Shown here in pieces: positions 23,171 through 34,302 of a stretch of 64,000 bases of DNA (within the stretch, counting starts at the first letter, position 1; each line of letters starts with the position of its first letter). Below the pieces are notes generated by a model. It did no database searches, had not been told where the DNA came from, and saw nothing but the letters and a program-made list of their open reading frames with translations. The DNA is from Nemophila menziesii (taxonomy: Eukaryota > Streptophyta > Magnoliopsida > Boraginales > Hydrophyllaceae). The DNA lies in NCBI GenBank assembly GCA_029959085.1, contig JARWIR010000001.1, forward strand, positions 15,553,730 through 15,617,729, in the 5' to 3' direction. The translations under genes were made by a program, and so were the position numbers.

Positions 23171-23317
23171 GTACACATTTTGTTACTTAAGATTTTGGTT
23201 ACTTAAATTTTTTCACATTATGCACTATATATCCTCATATTATGCAAAAGTTGCAATATAAAGTGTTAACATTGAATGTTAACATTGAAGAAGCGATCTC
23301 ATGAGATCAGTAGCTGC

Positions 23318-23703
23318 ACTATTATCAGCAAATCCGCTCTCCTTCACAAGAAAACTGCAACCACTCGGGGACCATTCTCCACCATCATCAACCCGTCTTG
23401 GCGAAAAACCCAATTTAAGGTAAATTCTATTATTATCGTTGAAACTCTGAAAAATTGACTTAATTTTAACCTAATCTCATAACTTTTACAAATTTTCAGA
23501 ATTATCTGATTTGAATATAATTTTATTATATCTTAATACAAATCCTACAATGGCCATTATTATGACCGTTGGAAGCCTTTTACCGTGGGAGAAGTGATGT
23601 TCTGGGAATAGCCTGAATAGCCTTTTACTGCTGGAGTGAACAATTTTTGGTCTTATATTGCATTTTTTGAATTATTTTGCAGTAAATATCCGTTTGGCGC
23701 AAC
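23318..23703 (+). pseudogene. Captured copy of the RPB2 5' leader and 5'-UTR intron
   Basis: The segment parallels 37368-37763 throughout. It has CCGCTCTCC..CACAAGAAAAC, GACCATTCTCCACCATCATC, then a donor AATTTAAG|GTAAAT at 23420, an intron containing AATTATCTGATTTGA and ACAATGGCCATT..TATGACC, and an acceptor TTTTGCAG at 23692. After that comes TAAATATCCGTTTGGCGCAACT, which stops just before where the RPB2 start codon would be. The next bases are unrelated to RPB2. Either the Helitron captured the RPB2 leader, or both derive from a third source. Confidence 0.8.
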
Positions 23704-23807
23704 TGCTGGAGAGTTAATTGCAGCATTAGTCCCTGTTTCTGCTGTGCTTTACAGTGTTTGCACAAAGAAAAGTCGTGCATCTTATGTAGAGAAATTGAAT
23801 ATGAAGG
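23703..23807 (+). pseudogene. Unidentified captured exon fused to the RPB2-like leader
   Basis: An open stretch reading GELIAALVPVSAVLYSVC and then TKKSRASYVEKLNMK ends at a good donor (AAG|GTATGA). It has codon-like composition but I do not recognise the protein. It follows the leader copy directly, as expected when Helitrons join fragments of unrelated genes. Confidence 0.45.
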
Positions 23808-24306
23808 TATGAGCAGCAAAGTGATAATTTTCAGCTTTTATGATTTAAAGTGAGTTAATTGAAGCATTAGTCTCTATTTTTGCTGTCCCTTGAGTGATAT
23901 ATGATTGTTTGTGGCTTTGTTCAAGCTCCTCCACAAGCTGATGTAGTGAAAAGCTTGAGAAATTGGAAAAGGTTATTGGTGGTTTTTCTCAATAGATGAT
24001 AATTCCAGACTCTATTTTGCATATACATGTTTGCTTTAGAGTATTTTTTACCAGTTCATTGACTTCTTTTTTCAATCTTACAAGGGTCTGAAGATGTTTA
24101 TGAATGTGAAATTGCCAAGATGATGCTTCAGAGTCTATGGTTTATATAAAACTTGAAAACAAAGCTATAGAAGCTTTTTATGCATTTGCAACTTCGAAAG
24201 ACTAGACATCTGAGACTGTGGTTGATGAAAATTAAGTTACGGAATATTAAGATGAATACAAAAACATCTTTTCATATCATCAACGGAAATCATATAATTT
24301 AATACT

Positions 24307-24358
24307 ATTAAGAGTTACAATTCTTTTTTTTTTTGGACGGAATTAAGAGTTACAATTC
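24307..24358 (-). mobile_element. Dead-on-arrival retroposon scar with 17-bp target duplication
   Basis: ATTAAGAGTTACAATTC occurs at 24307-24323 and again at 24342-24358. Between them are only 18 bases: a run of T, then GGACGG and A. Read on the reverse strand this is CCGTCC plus a poly(A) tail, i.e. only the extreme 3' end of a LINE- or SINE-type element. The same tail occurs at about 34230 and 37200. Confidence 0.85.
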
Positions 24359-26525
24359 ATTGAGATGATATATACATAATTATAAATATTATTAAATATT
24401 CTGCTGTGTAACACATAAAACATCTTTTAGGATTTGTATTAAAAATATTTAATGCTAGAAGGGCTAGAAAAATGTACGCACGATGAATCGATACATATAA
24501 TAAATAGCCTAGAGTAAATAGTTATTAAAAAGGATCAAGTGCTTATGTTTTTATAAACATCAATGTTTTGAGGTAACCAAGGAGAATACTAAAAGGGCTT
24601 ATAACCATCAATTAACAGTAGTTTTATATACTTTAGTACCTGATACTTTGCAAAATCCTGTTACATGATATATTTTATATCAAGATGCAAAGTATTTACA
24701 AAAATATTTTATATTTTGCTTTTTCTGTAACACATTAATTATTAACTTATAAGAATATTAAGATGCAAGATGTTTCATGTGGATATGGATATGGATTAAT
24801 ACTATTGATGTGTATAAAATTTTATATTTAATTTTTTACTATCAAGATGTTTTACAAAATTATTGAGACGAATCGGTCTTCCAATCAAGTTGCCAATCGT
24901 CTGTCCCTGAACCAAACACTATGAACACCTCATCATTGTTCTTAGTCCTCAATTTGAAATTGTTTCTCAATACATGTTTGAAGGTATTATTTCGCTATCG
25001 ATCACAATCATATGATTCGAAACCCACCATCAACATCAATTCAATCTACCTTGCCATAAATATCGACGTTCAGAATCCACACCGTCTTCTTCATTACGAG
25101 CCAGACCCACACTCCGATTCCAAACAGAGGTCGCCGATCTATATTTCTAATTAAACATACATGACCTCAATATCACAGCACCAACGTAAATATCTATTGA
25201 TCCAATTCGCCAGTCAAGACCGAATACCCAAAGTGTAAGAATGGGGTTTTGATGCAAAATGATAAAGTTTTATTTTGGTGCATGTTCTAAATTTTTAATG
25301 GTGAATCATTAAAAGAAATTGTGAGGCGAGAAATTTCGAGTATTATGATGAATATGCGAAGTGTGGGGCGTTATTGTCAAAAAAAATTGTCAGTATTGTT
25401 TCCTGTATACGAGAAACGTTTAGAGGCAATAAACGAGGTGCATGGACATGCATGTGAGACCGTTCCCATAGTCCTTACTTAGGAGAAAACGCAAGTGACG
25501 AGAGGTCTTGAGCCTTAAGATACATATCTATATTATAGGTTAGAGACTATATATAAACATATTGTTGAAGTGTATCGGGTATACTGAAAACCAGTGATCG
25601 AATTCCAAAGAAGTATATTCTACAACTAATCTCATAATTTTTTAAGTGGCTTCAGACACGGGTCATACCTAGTCTATATAATAAAGCAGAATGAAACCTA
25701 ATTCTCCCTATTTATCCTCAAACTTCCTCATTTGTCTCATAATTCCCCCATTTGGCTCATAATTACCCCATTCATCTCATTCCCTCATTTATTATATACA
25801 CATACATATGACTCAAATATATACATATTATTATATACGCATGAAAATAATTAATAATATATAATCCACTTGGATTGTGTATTGGTTTTGTGGTTTTCTT
25901 GGTGTTTGGTTAGTTGGTCTTGGCTTTTATTTCCAGAAAGAGATTGGATTCTCTCCAGTTGGGTGGATTACAGAGCATACGTTTTTCTTGGTGTTGTTGT
26001 CTTTGTCCTTTGTTTTCTTTTTCGTCTTGAGCGTGGTATGCCACCTCTTTTTATGTAATGTGTGTTCGGTATCAATTTAATTTATCGTTTTTGACAAAAA
26101 AAAATATAAATAAAATTATAAGAATTCATATTATTTTTCATATAAATAAATTTTATTCCTTTTTATTAAAATTTACAAAATACTAATAAATTAAAAAAAA
26201 TTCAAAATTTATTATACGAAAATTTAACTAGATACAATATAAAATTAAAAAAAATCACTTTACATTACAATATATAAATAATTTTTTTCTTTTATTTTTG
26301 ATTGTCAAAACATGTATAATTTTTACAGAAATCATTTCAACTTTATAAAAAAAAATTCAAGACATGAAATATATTGATTCAGCCAATAAAAATTATAGAA
26401 TACTATAATGTCAAGATGGAATTCATAGCATAATAAATATATATATATCTATTATATAAAAAATTAAAATTAATAAACACTTAAAGGATAATTAAGAATT
26501 AAAATTATTTGATAATTGACCATAA

Positions 26526-28496
26526 TCTATATAATAAAATACTTTTTTAAACGGGCTGGACCCTCAACAAAAAAGACGAGCATGATCGTCTTTGGTCCCT
26601 TAATTTATTTCTTCACATTAATTGCATCAATTTTTTTCTAATAAAAACTTGATTGTCCCTTATCCCACTCCATTAGACATCTAAAAGTTTTGTATTTGGT
26701 CCACGCTGACCGTAAACCTCTAACCTTAACCCAAATTTTTAACCATAACCTAAACCTCAACCTCATACTCAACCTCAACCTCAACCTTTGAATTAAACTT
26801 AACATCAACCTCTAACTTAAATTTAACCTTAACATTAACCTTAAACTTAACCTTCTCCTTAACCCTAGCCCTGACCCTAGCCCTCGACCTATCCTTACAC
26901 TTAGTGTAAGCCTTAGTCTTAGTCTTAACCTTAGCCTTGGCCTTACCTTTAGCCTTAGCCTTATCCTTAGCATTAGACATACTCTTAGTCTTAGCCTTAT
27001 CCTTAGTCTTAGCCTTAGCCTTAGCCTTAGACTTAGCCTTAGCATTAACCTTAGCCTTAACCTTAGCCTTAGCCTTAGCATTAAACTTATACCTAGCCTT
27101 AGTCGTAGCCTTAGTCTTAGTCTTAGACTTAACCATAACCATAAACTTAACATTAACCTTAAACTTAACCTTTAACTCCTTAACCCCTTAACCTTAACCT
27201 CAACCTCAACTTTTTAACTAATAACCTTAACCATATCCTTAACCCTAGCCTAACATTAACGTTGAACTTAACCTTAAACTTAAACTTAAACTTAAACTTC
27301 AACTTACACTTAAACTTAAACATAAACTTAAACATAAACTGAAACTTAACCTTATTGTTAACGTTAACCTTACCCTCACCCTTACCTTAACCTTAACAAT
27401 AATATTAACCTCAACTTTAACCTTAAACTTAATCATAACCTTAGATATTACACCTTAAACCTACACCTACACCTTAAACTTTAAACCATAAACCTTAATC
27501 TTCACCTTCACCTTAACCTTAACTTTAAATTTAAACCTTAAAAATTTACCTTAAAATTAACCTTAACCTTAAACCTTAAACCTTGAACCTCAAACCTCAA
27601 CCTTTACCTTAACCTTAAACCTTAAATTTTAAATTTAAGTTTAACCTTCACCTTCATCTTTACCTTTTTAACCATTATCTTAACCTTAAAGTTACAACTT
27701 AACTTTAACCTTAATTATAAAATTAATCTTAAATTGAACCATGAACCTTAAAGCTTAAAGCTTAAACCTTAAAGCTTAAACCTTAAAGCTTAAACCTTAA
27801 AGTTTAAACCTTAAACCTTAAACCTTAAACCTTAACCTTAACTTTAACCATAACCTTATTATTTAATGTTAAACCTTATACCTTAAACCTTAAACCTTAA
27901 ACCTTAAATCTTAAAATTTAAACCTTAACCTTAAATCTTAAACCTTAGCCTCAACCTTAACCTTAACCTTAACCTTAAACAACAACTATAACCTTCACCT
28001 TCACCTTCATCTTAAATTTTATAACCACTATCTTAACTTTAAAGTTAAAACTTAACCTTAACCTAAATGTTAAAACTTAACTTTTACCTTGAACCTTAGA
28101 CCTTAAACCTTAAACCTTAAACCTAAACCTTAACCTTAACTTTAACCATAACCTTAACCTTAACATATAACCTTAAACACTACCTTAAATTTTACCTTTA
28201 ACCTTAACCTTAACCTTTATCTTAACCTTAAAATAAATATTTATAGTGTTAATATTCGACCTTAAACCTTATATCTTATTAAACCTTAACCTTGAACCTT
28301 AAATTTTACATCTTAAACCTTAACTCTAACCATAACTTTAAAATTAACCTTAACCTTGACCTAAACCTTAACCTTAACCATAACCTTAACCTTATTCTTA
28401 AACTTAACCTTAACCTTAATCTTAACCTTGACTTTCACCCATCAAACCTGGGTTCGATTCCCGTCAATGGAGAAAAAAATCTTGAGTTCTTCAGAT
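26526..28496 (+). mobile_element. Probable second Helitron nested in Helitron 2, 3' end lost
   Basis: TCTATATAATAAAATACTTTTTTAAACGG at 26526 follows an A and resembles the 5' end of the small Helitron at 3213 (TCTATATTATATTTCAGAG, then TTTTTTTAACGG). Near 28440-28496 are GGGTTCGATTCCCGTCAATG and TTCTTCAGATA, the same pair that precedes the 3' terminus of the small element. The expected CGGG...CTAG is missing. I infer a nested insertion with a decayed terminus. Confidence 0.5.
26700..28436 (-). repeat. Long degenerate telomere-like array (CCTTAAA/CCTTAAC) in Helitron 2
   Basis: About 1.7 kb of 6-7-base units, mostly CCTTAA, CCTTAAA and CCTTAG, differing by one base from the plant telomere unit CCCTAAA. 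There are scattered CCCTAG and CCCTAA words. The 26.9-27.1 kb part is dominated by CCTTAG, the 27.5-28.2 kb part by CCTTAAA. Lys/Ala and Leu/Ala open frames across it are by-products of the repeat. Confidence 0.9.
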
Positions 28497-29674
28497 ATAT
28501 GTATGTTGACACAATGATACTTTGTAGAGTTATGAGGATTATGCACGTATATTAAAAACTCAAGATTATATTAAATTGTACATGGATTTATGGTGTATTT
28601 GAATTTAATAACCAATTTTTTTAGCTCACTTTCATATTCATTGTATCTATTATTTCGGTTTTTACATATTCAAGACAAAATATCATCATATCTTTTAAAC
28701 ATTTTCTATGTTAAAACTGAAAGTAGACAAGTAACTCAATTTTTATGTTTTGAAGTGCCTTAAGGCACGGGCTATACCTAGTCTATATAATAAAGCAGAA
28801 TGAAAACTAATTTACCCTATTTATCCTCAAACTTCCCTGTTAGTCTCATAATCCCCCCATTCATCTCATAATTTCCCTATTTTTCTCATTCTTTTATTTA
28901 TTATATACACATACGCATGGAAATATCAAATAATATATAATCTTTTTAACTTTCATATAAATAAAATTATAAAAATTTGAATTAACTTTCATATAAATAA
29001 AATTTATTCCTTTTTATAAAAAATTATAATGTTCTAGAAAATTTAAGATTTTTTTCAAAATTTATTATAAAAAAAGTTCAACTAGATATAATATAAAATT
29101 AAAAAAAAATCACTTTACATTACAATATTTAAATAATTTTTTTTTCTTTTGTTTTCTTTATTTTTAATTTCATTCGAAACATGAACATTATGATAATAAC
29201 AATTGAACCGTAATATCTTTTTTATCTCCTATAATAATAATAATAATAATTTTTCAATTAATTTTTTTGTGACATAAAAACTTAATTAGTAGAATATCTT
29301 AATCACCACAGATAAATAAAGCTTTATCACCTTTTGGTAAACTTTTTAACGTAAATGGTATATTTCCTTTACATTCATTAGTTTAAATTATAATTAAAAT
29401 ACAAAGATAGTCATTAAAAAAAAAAATGAATAGAAAAGATTGAGCAATGTTTCCCTCGAGGGGTCTAATTTACAAAATGAGACCCTTTATGCAAAAATAT
29501 TATAAATTGAAGACCCCTAAAAACATCAAAAAATTGGAGGCCCGAAGCGGTCGCCTCTTCAACCTACCCTCGGGACCGGCCCTGGGCCTTCCCTGTATAA
29601 TTTACTTACTATGTTGATTCATGACTTGAATTGATAATATATTTTTTAGGATTAAGGGACCAAATGTTGAATAG

Positions 29675-31105
29675 GATTAAAATGAACCTTAACCCTCAAC
29701 CTATTAACCATAACCTCAACTTCTTAACTATTATTTCTTTAAACTTAACCCTAACCTTGACCTTAAATTTAACCTTAACCTTAATCTTAACCTAAACGTT
29801 AATCTTAACCTTAACTTTAACCTTACACCTTAAACCTTAAACCCTAATCTTCATCTTCATCTTAACCTTTAATTTAATCTTAACGCCTAAACATATATCC
29901 TTAAACCTTACATCTTAAACATTAAACCTTAAACCTTAATCTTCATCTTCACCTTAACTGTGACTTTAAACATAACCCTCAACCCTTAAACCTTAAACCT
30001 TTATCCTTAACCCTTAAACCGTAAACCTTAAACCTTAAACCTAAAACCTTAACTTTTACCTTTACCTTCACCTTTATCTTAACTTTAAACTTAACCTTAA
30101 GCATAACCTTAACCTTGATGTTGAAACTTAACCTTAACCTTGAACCTTAAATCTTAAACCTTAACCTTAACTTAACCTTAAATCTTACACCTTAAACCTT
30201 AAACCTTAAACCCTAATCTTCATCTTCATTGGAACCTTAAATTTAATCTTAACGCCTAAACATTTATCCTTAAACCTTACATTTTAAACATTAAACCTTA
30301 AACCTTAATCTTCATCTTCACCTTAACCTTAACTTTAAACTTAACCCTTAAACCTTTAACCTTATCCCTTAAACCCTAAAACTTAATCCTCAAACCTTAA
30401 CTTTAACCTTTACCTTCACCTTTATCTTAACTTTAACCTTAACCATAAACTTAACCTTGGCGTTAATACTTAACCTTAACCTTGAGCCTTAAACCTTAAA
30501 CCTTAACCTTAACTTTAACCATGACCTTGAACCTTAAACCTTAAATCTTAAACCTTAACCTTAACTTTAACCTTAAGTCTTACACCTTAAACCTTAAACC
30601 TTAAACCCTAATCTTCATTTTCATTGTAATCTTAAATTTAATCTTAACGCCTAAACATTTATCCCTAAACCTTACATCTTAAACATTAAACCTTAAATCT
30701 TAATCTTCATCTTCAACTTAACCATAACTTCAAACTTAACCCTTAAACCTTTAACCTTAACCCTTAAACCTAAAACCTTAACTTTTACCTTTACCTTTAC
30801 CTTCACCTTTATCTTAACTTTAATCTTAACCTTAAAAATAACCTTAACCTTGACGTTAAGACTTGACCTTAACCTTGAGCCTTAAACCTTAACCTTAACT
30901 TTAACCATGACCTTAACCTTAAACTTTACCTTAAAACTTTAACTTTAAACCTTAAACTTAACCTTAACCTAACATTTAACCTTAAACTTTACCTTAAAAC
31001 TTTAACTTTTAAACCGTAAACTAACATTAACCTTAACTTTAACCTTAACCGTAACCTTACCATTAAACTTAACCTTAAACTAAACCTTAACCTGAACCCT
31101 TAATC
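29675..31105 (-). repeat. Second degenerate telomere-like array, in Helitron 3
   Basis: About 1.4 kb of CCTTAAA/CCTTAAC units with interspersed 'CTTCATCTTCACC' segments. It also has a higher-order repeat of about 370-400 bases: the block with 'AATCTTAACGCCTAAACAT', then 'TTTATCCTTAAACCTTACAT', recurs near 29876, 30246 and 30634. The higher-order period shows secondary amplification inside the array. Confidence 0.85.
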
Positions 31106-31579
31106 CATTATCATTTTTCCAGCAAAGCTCGGGCATGGAGAACTCTTATTTTCAGGAATATCTCAAGTTCCTCACTTCTACTAGCAAGTGAGTATTAGTA
31201 CATTTTTTATTCTTTTGCTTTCGTCTTTTTCCTCACTAACTAAACGTGAAATCAACATGGAAGAGTTGAAAGGATTTAAGGGTATTAAAGTGAAGAGAGC
31301 TACTTATATTCTTGGATTACGTGAAGATTCTCCTAATCCATTCAAGTCTGTAAGGTCTATATTTTCCTTTTGTATTGTGATGGATCATGGATGATAGTTT
31401 TTGTTGTTTGTTTTTAACAGCTTGACGAGTTGGAAAAAATTGGTAAATCTGCGAAGTAGGTATTATTTTAAACTTAGGTAGTTACTTTTTAACGTTGTAT
31501 TAGAAATGTTTATTTTTTGAGTGATGTTAAAAAAAGAATCTCTTAATGGTTACAGGTGAAAATTATGATGAATAGGATA

Positions 31580-31800
31580 GTTGGAGATCTTTTCAGTTTT
31601 TTGTAATAATTTCATATGTTTTTTGTAACCAGGGATATATGAAGTAAGGACAGCCGGAGATCTTTTACTTTTTTGTAATCACTTCATATGTTTTTTGTAA
31701 CCAAGGATATATGAAGTAAGGACAACAAGAAATCTTTTCAGATTTTTGTAATAGCTTCATATGTTTTTTGTACACAAGGATATATGAAGTGTTATTGTGA
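31580..31800. repeat. Three-copy tandem repeat of about 75 bp
   Basis: Each unit has GAGATCTTTT or AAATCTTTTCAG, then TTCATATGTTTTTTGTA, then GGATATATGAAGTAAGGACA. TTCATAT and ATATGAA within a unit are inverted and could pair. Confidence 0.8.
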
Positions 31801-34216
31801 TTAATTCATAAAATCACTTCATATATATGCAGTTTATCCCACAATGGCCAAAGTGTATGATATGAATGTCATGTAAATCTTTAATATTGCCTTTGGGAGG
31901 AAAATGCTTTTAATTAAAAAAAATTGTATTATATATGTCTCAAAAGTTTTGATTCAACTATACACGCGGAAGAATTGTTCATCTCAACTGTAAAGAGCTA
32001 GATAAAAATTGGAATTTGCACTAAACTATATCAGTTGAATGTTAATATTATGGTGATAATTTGCAGAAAGGAGGAGATGCAAATGCAGCGGATCATACAA
32101 GTCAAACAATACACTGGCGTGCAGTTTGAGGTGTAGTTCAAGTTGCTGAGCTTTTAGTACAAGAAGGTGGCATGTAAGATTTGGGTTTGATTGATCAGTG
32201 TTATAATTTCTTTCTAATTTTGGATGAAATGCTTCATTGGTACATGTATTATGGGAAATGACGAAATATATTGCATCGTTGGTCCCCGTATTCATATTCT
32301 TATTGTTGAAATGTGATAAACCGTTTTAACTGTCTCCGTTTTCAAATTGGAAAATCTACAGGGATTAGTGGTCCAACATAAATTGAATAATGTGTTTCAT
32401 GTAGCACTACTTGAAGAATCATGTTTCATTATGATGATAACGGATGTTCAAGTGGAGCCAAAATGGGGTTGCGGTTTCATCGTATTGTATTAAGAATGAG
32501 GTGAACGGAGGAGCAGTTAAGTGCCAGATAAGATGGAGAAATCATAATTGAAAATAATGCTAGGTTTTTCTTTTGGTCATAGTGAATAAGTGATATATTT
32601 TTCAGTTGGTCATTCCATAATAAAAAATCATAATGTTTCATTAAGTTAGGGATGGCTTATATTTCACTTTTTTTTTTAATTCATCGTAACTCTATGGGAA
32701 ATTTTGTGGTTGTTATTCTTTTTTTAAAATGTGAAATTGGGTGGAAACTCATTAGAGAAAACACAAAAAAGGTCCTCTTTTGATTTGTTTGGTTTTTCTT
32801 CTTAGTTTCTAATTTTACTGTACTTCTAGACATATTTCATGTTATTTAAAATAGCAAATTATATACATTTTTTAAAATATCACATATATTCGTGGATTTT
32901 TTAAAAAGATTCTTAAATAAAATCTGAAAAAATGTAGGATCAAAGGTAAAATACGGTGGTTAAAGAGAATTTTCATGTTCTTCATATATCACTTAAGGAT
33001 TTGAGAATCGTCAATATTTTTTGTTTTATATGTAATTTTTTAGCTCAATTCAATCACCGAGCTTTCTTATTATTGCGTAACTTTTTTTAATCATCGAAGT
33101 GCCTTAAGGCACGGGTAATACCTAGTAATATTATATACGAAAAATTATATCGAATTAAAATGTAGAATTTATCAATATCCATGTAGTACATATAAACATT
33201 AAATACTTTTTCCCCTAAATCTCTTTTCATGATTAAAAAAGCAAACCAGAGTGAGCAAGATTTTTGGTAATAGTAACCGACCTAACCCGACTAAAAATTA
33301 ATGGTATTTTGGGTATAAATACCTTAGGCTTACCATTCTTACTATAACAGAGGTAGGACCCGGCCAGTCGATCAACTGTTCACATTAAAAAAACTCTTTA
33401 AATAGGCTAAAATCAGAAATTTGGCTCATTTGGCCAAGTTTCCCTTCAACGCTTTGTTCTATCTTCTTCTCTTTGCCAAAAAGCAAAACCCTAGTTACCT
33501 AATTCATCAAATCTACTCCATCAAATCACCTCTTTGTGCTATTTTTAATACTTTTATGGCCTAAATATATTATTATACTAAAGTCCTCTTATAAACTCTC
33601 TTTTTCACCCAAACCATGGTTAAGCAATTAATTCTTACGGGTTTGTTAGGTAGTTCTGATGGTTTCCATTAAATGTTTGCTTAAATCTTGATGAAATACA
33701 CCCTTTGAGGTCTGTGGTAGCCGTTTTTTATGACTTCATTGACGTGTTGATGGATTCTCATGTGATTAAAGATGTATTTTTGCTTATATAATGATGAGGG
33801 TTTCGGAAATAGGAGATGCAAACCATTTCACATGTACTTGTTCTCACTTCTTACCTCTTCTCTTTTTCATTCCTTTTTTGTGATATATACTAATTCTTTT
33901 TCAGTTTTTAGGTTCTACTTCTTCTCTCTTTCATTTATTTTTCTTTTCTGTATTGTTTTCTAAGGTGAGGATACATTTTAATTTTGAACTAGTTTATTTG
34001 TTGATCGTGAATAATTGGTATGTTTATGTATTAAGTGTATTAACTGTAAACTGAATAATTAGTTTATCTGTGTTTATTTGTTAGTTTAGAAATGTATTTA
34101 GTGTGTGTTAATTCAAAATTAGTTTATCGGTTAAAAGTTTTAAAATGATTGTTTTGATCTATTTCAAAAATCTATTAAGTGTTAAACACTTTAAATGTAT
34201 ATTTTTGTTTATTTTG

Positions 34217-34251
34217 AAAAGAGTTTAGATCCCGTCCAAAAAAAAAGAGTT
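34217..34251 (+). mobile_element. Dead-on-arrival retroposon scar (CCCGTCC + poly A)
   Basis: AAAAGAGTT flanks an insert of TAGATCCCGTCC plus A-run. Neighbouring repeat units have the uninterrupted version (CGAAAAGAGTTAAGGTGTTAAAAGC), which gives the empty site within the same window. Confidence 0.7.
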
Positions 34252-34302
34252 AAGTTAAAAGCTTTACAAATTAATGTTTTGGTCTATTTCGAGAATCTAT
34301 TA

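Larger units (their letters stand above)
21270..25672 (+). mobile_element. Helitron 1 of a head-to-tail triple, carrying gene fragments
   Basis: It starts TCTATATAATAAAGCGGAAC after an A and ends GACACGGGTCATACCTAG. The 3' hairpin (GTGGCTTCAGACAC) is a degenerate form of the perfect one in Helitrons 2 and 3. The next base starts the second Helitron without a spacer. Length is 4.4 kb. No Rep/helicase sequence is visible, so it is non-autonomous. Internal cargo in order: leader-like tandem repeats, RanBP2 zinc-finger exons, an HSP110-like gene segment, an RPB2-like leader with its intron, and unidentified exon-like pieces. All cargo is in the + orientation and retains introns, which fits capture at DNA level as known for plant Helitrons. 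Confidence 0.85.
25673..28781 (+). mobile_element. Helitron 2 of the head-to-tail triple
   Basis: It starts TCTATATAATAAAGCAGAAT directly at the CTAG end of Helitron 1 and ends with the perfect 14-bp palindrome GTGCCTTAAGGCAC followed by GGGCTATACCTAG. Length is 3.1 kb. Its first 650 bases match Helitron 3 closely (shared words include CACTTTACATTACAATAT), so the two are siblings. No Rep/helicase coding sequence is present. An inner Helitron-like start at 26526 and a long CCTTAAA-type array fill the rest. A 190-base open stretch at 25870-26060 is unidentified. Confidence 0.85.
28782..33125 (+). mobile_element. Helitron 3 of the head-to-tail triple
   Basis: It starts TCTATATAATAAAGCAGAAT immediately after the CTAG of Helitron 2 and ends GTGCCTTAAGGCAC GGGTAATACCTAG before a T. 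Length is 4.3 kb. The 5' part is a sibling of Helitron 2. A second telomere-like array follows at 29675-31105, then gene-like pieces. One (31130-31190) reads KLGHGELLFSGISQVPHF. Another (31258-31350) reads MEELKGFKGIKVKRATYI and NPFKS before a GT donor-like site. I do not recognise the donor genes. A segment at 32375-32415 reads HKLNNVFHVALLEE, resembling the C-terminal region of gypsy integrases. No Rep/helicase was seen. Confidence 0.85.

Noticed and set aside
26750..27191. Open frames rich in Lys/Ala (reverse strand) and Leu/Ala (forward strand)
   Set aside because: They are translations of the CCTTAG/CCTTAA repeat array. Composition follows directly from the repeat, with no start context or domain.
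28447..28468. Possible tRNA gene (GGTTCGATTCCCGTC)
   Set aside because: Only a T-arm-like piece is present. No acceptor stem, D-arm or anticodon arm could be drawn around it or around the similar block at 3373.
28292..28555. 87-codon Asn/Leu-rich frame at the end of the first telomere-like array
   Set aside because: It is a repeat by-product followed by the Helitron's T-arm-like block.
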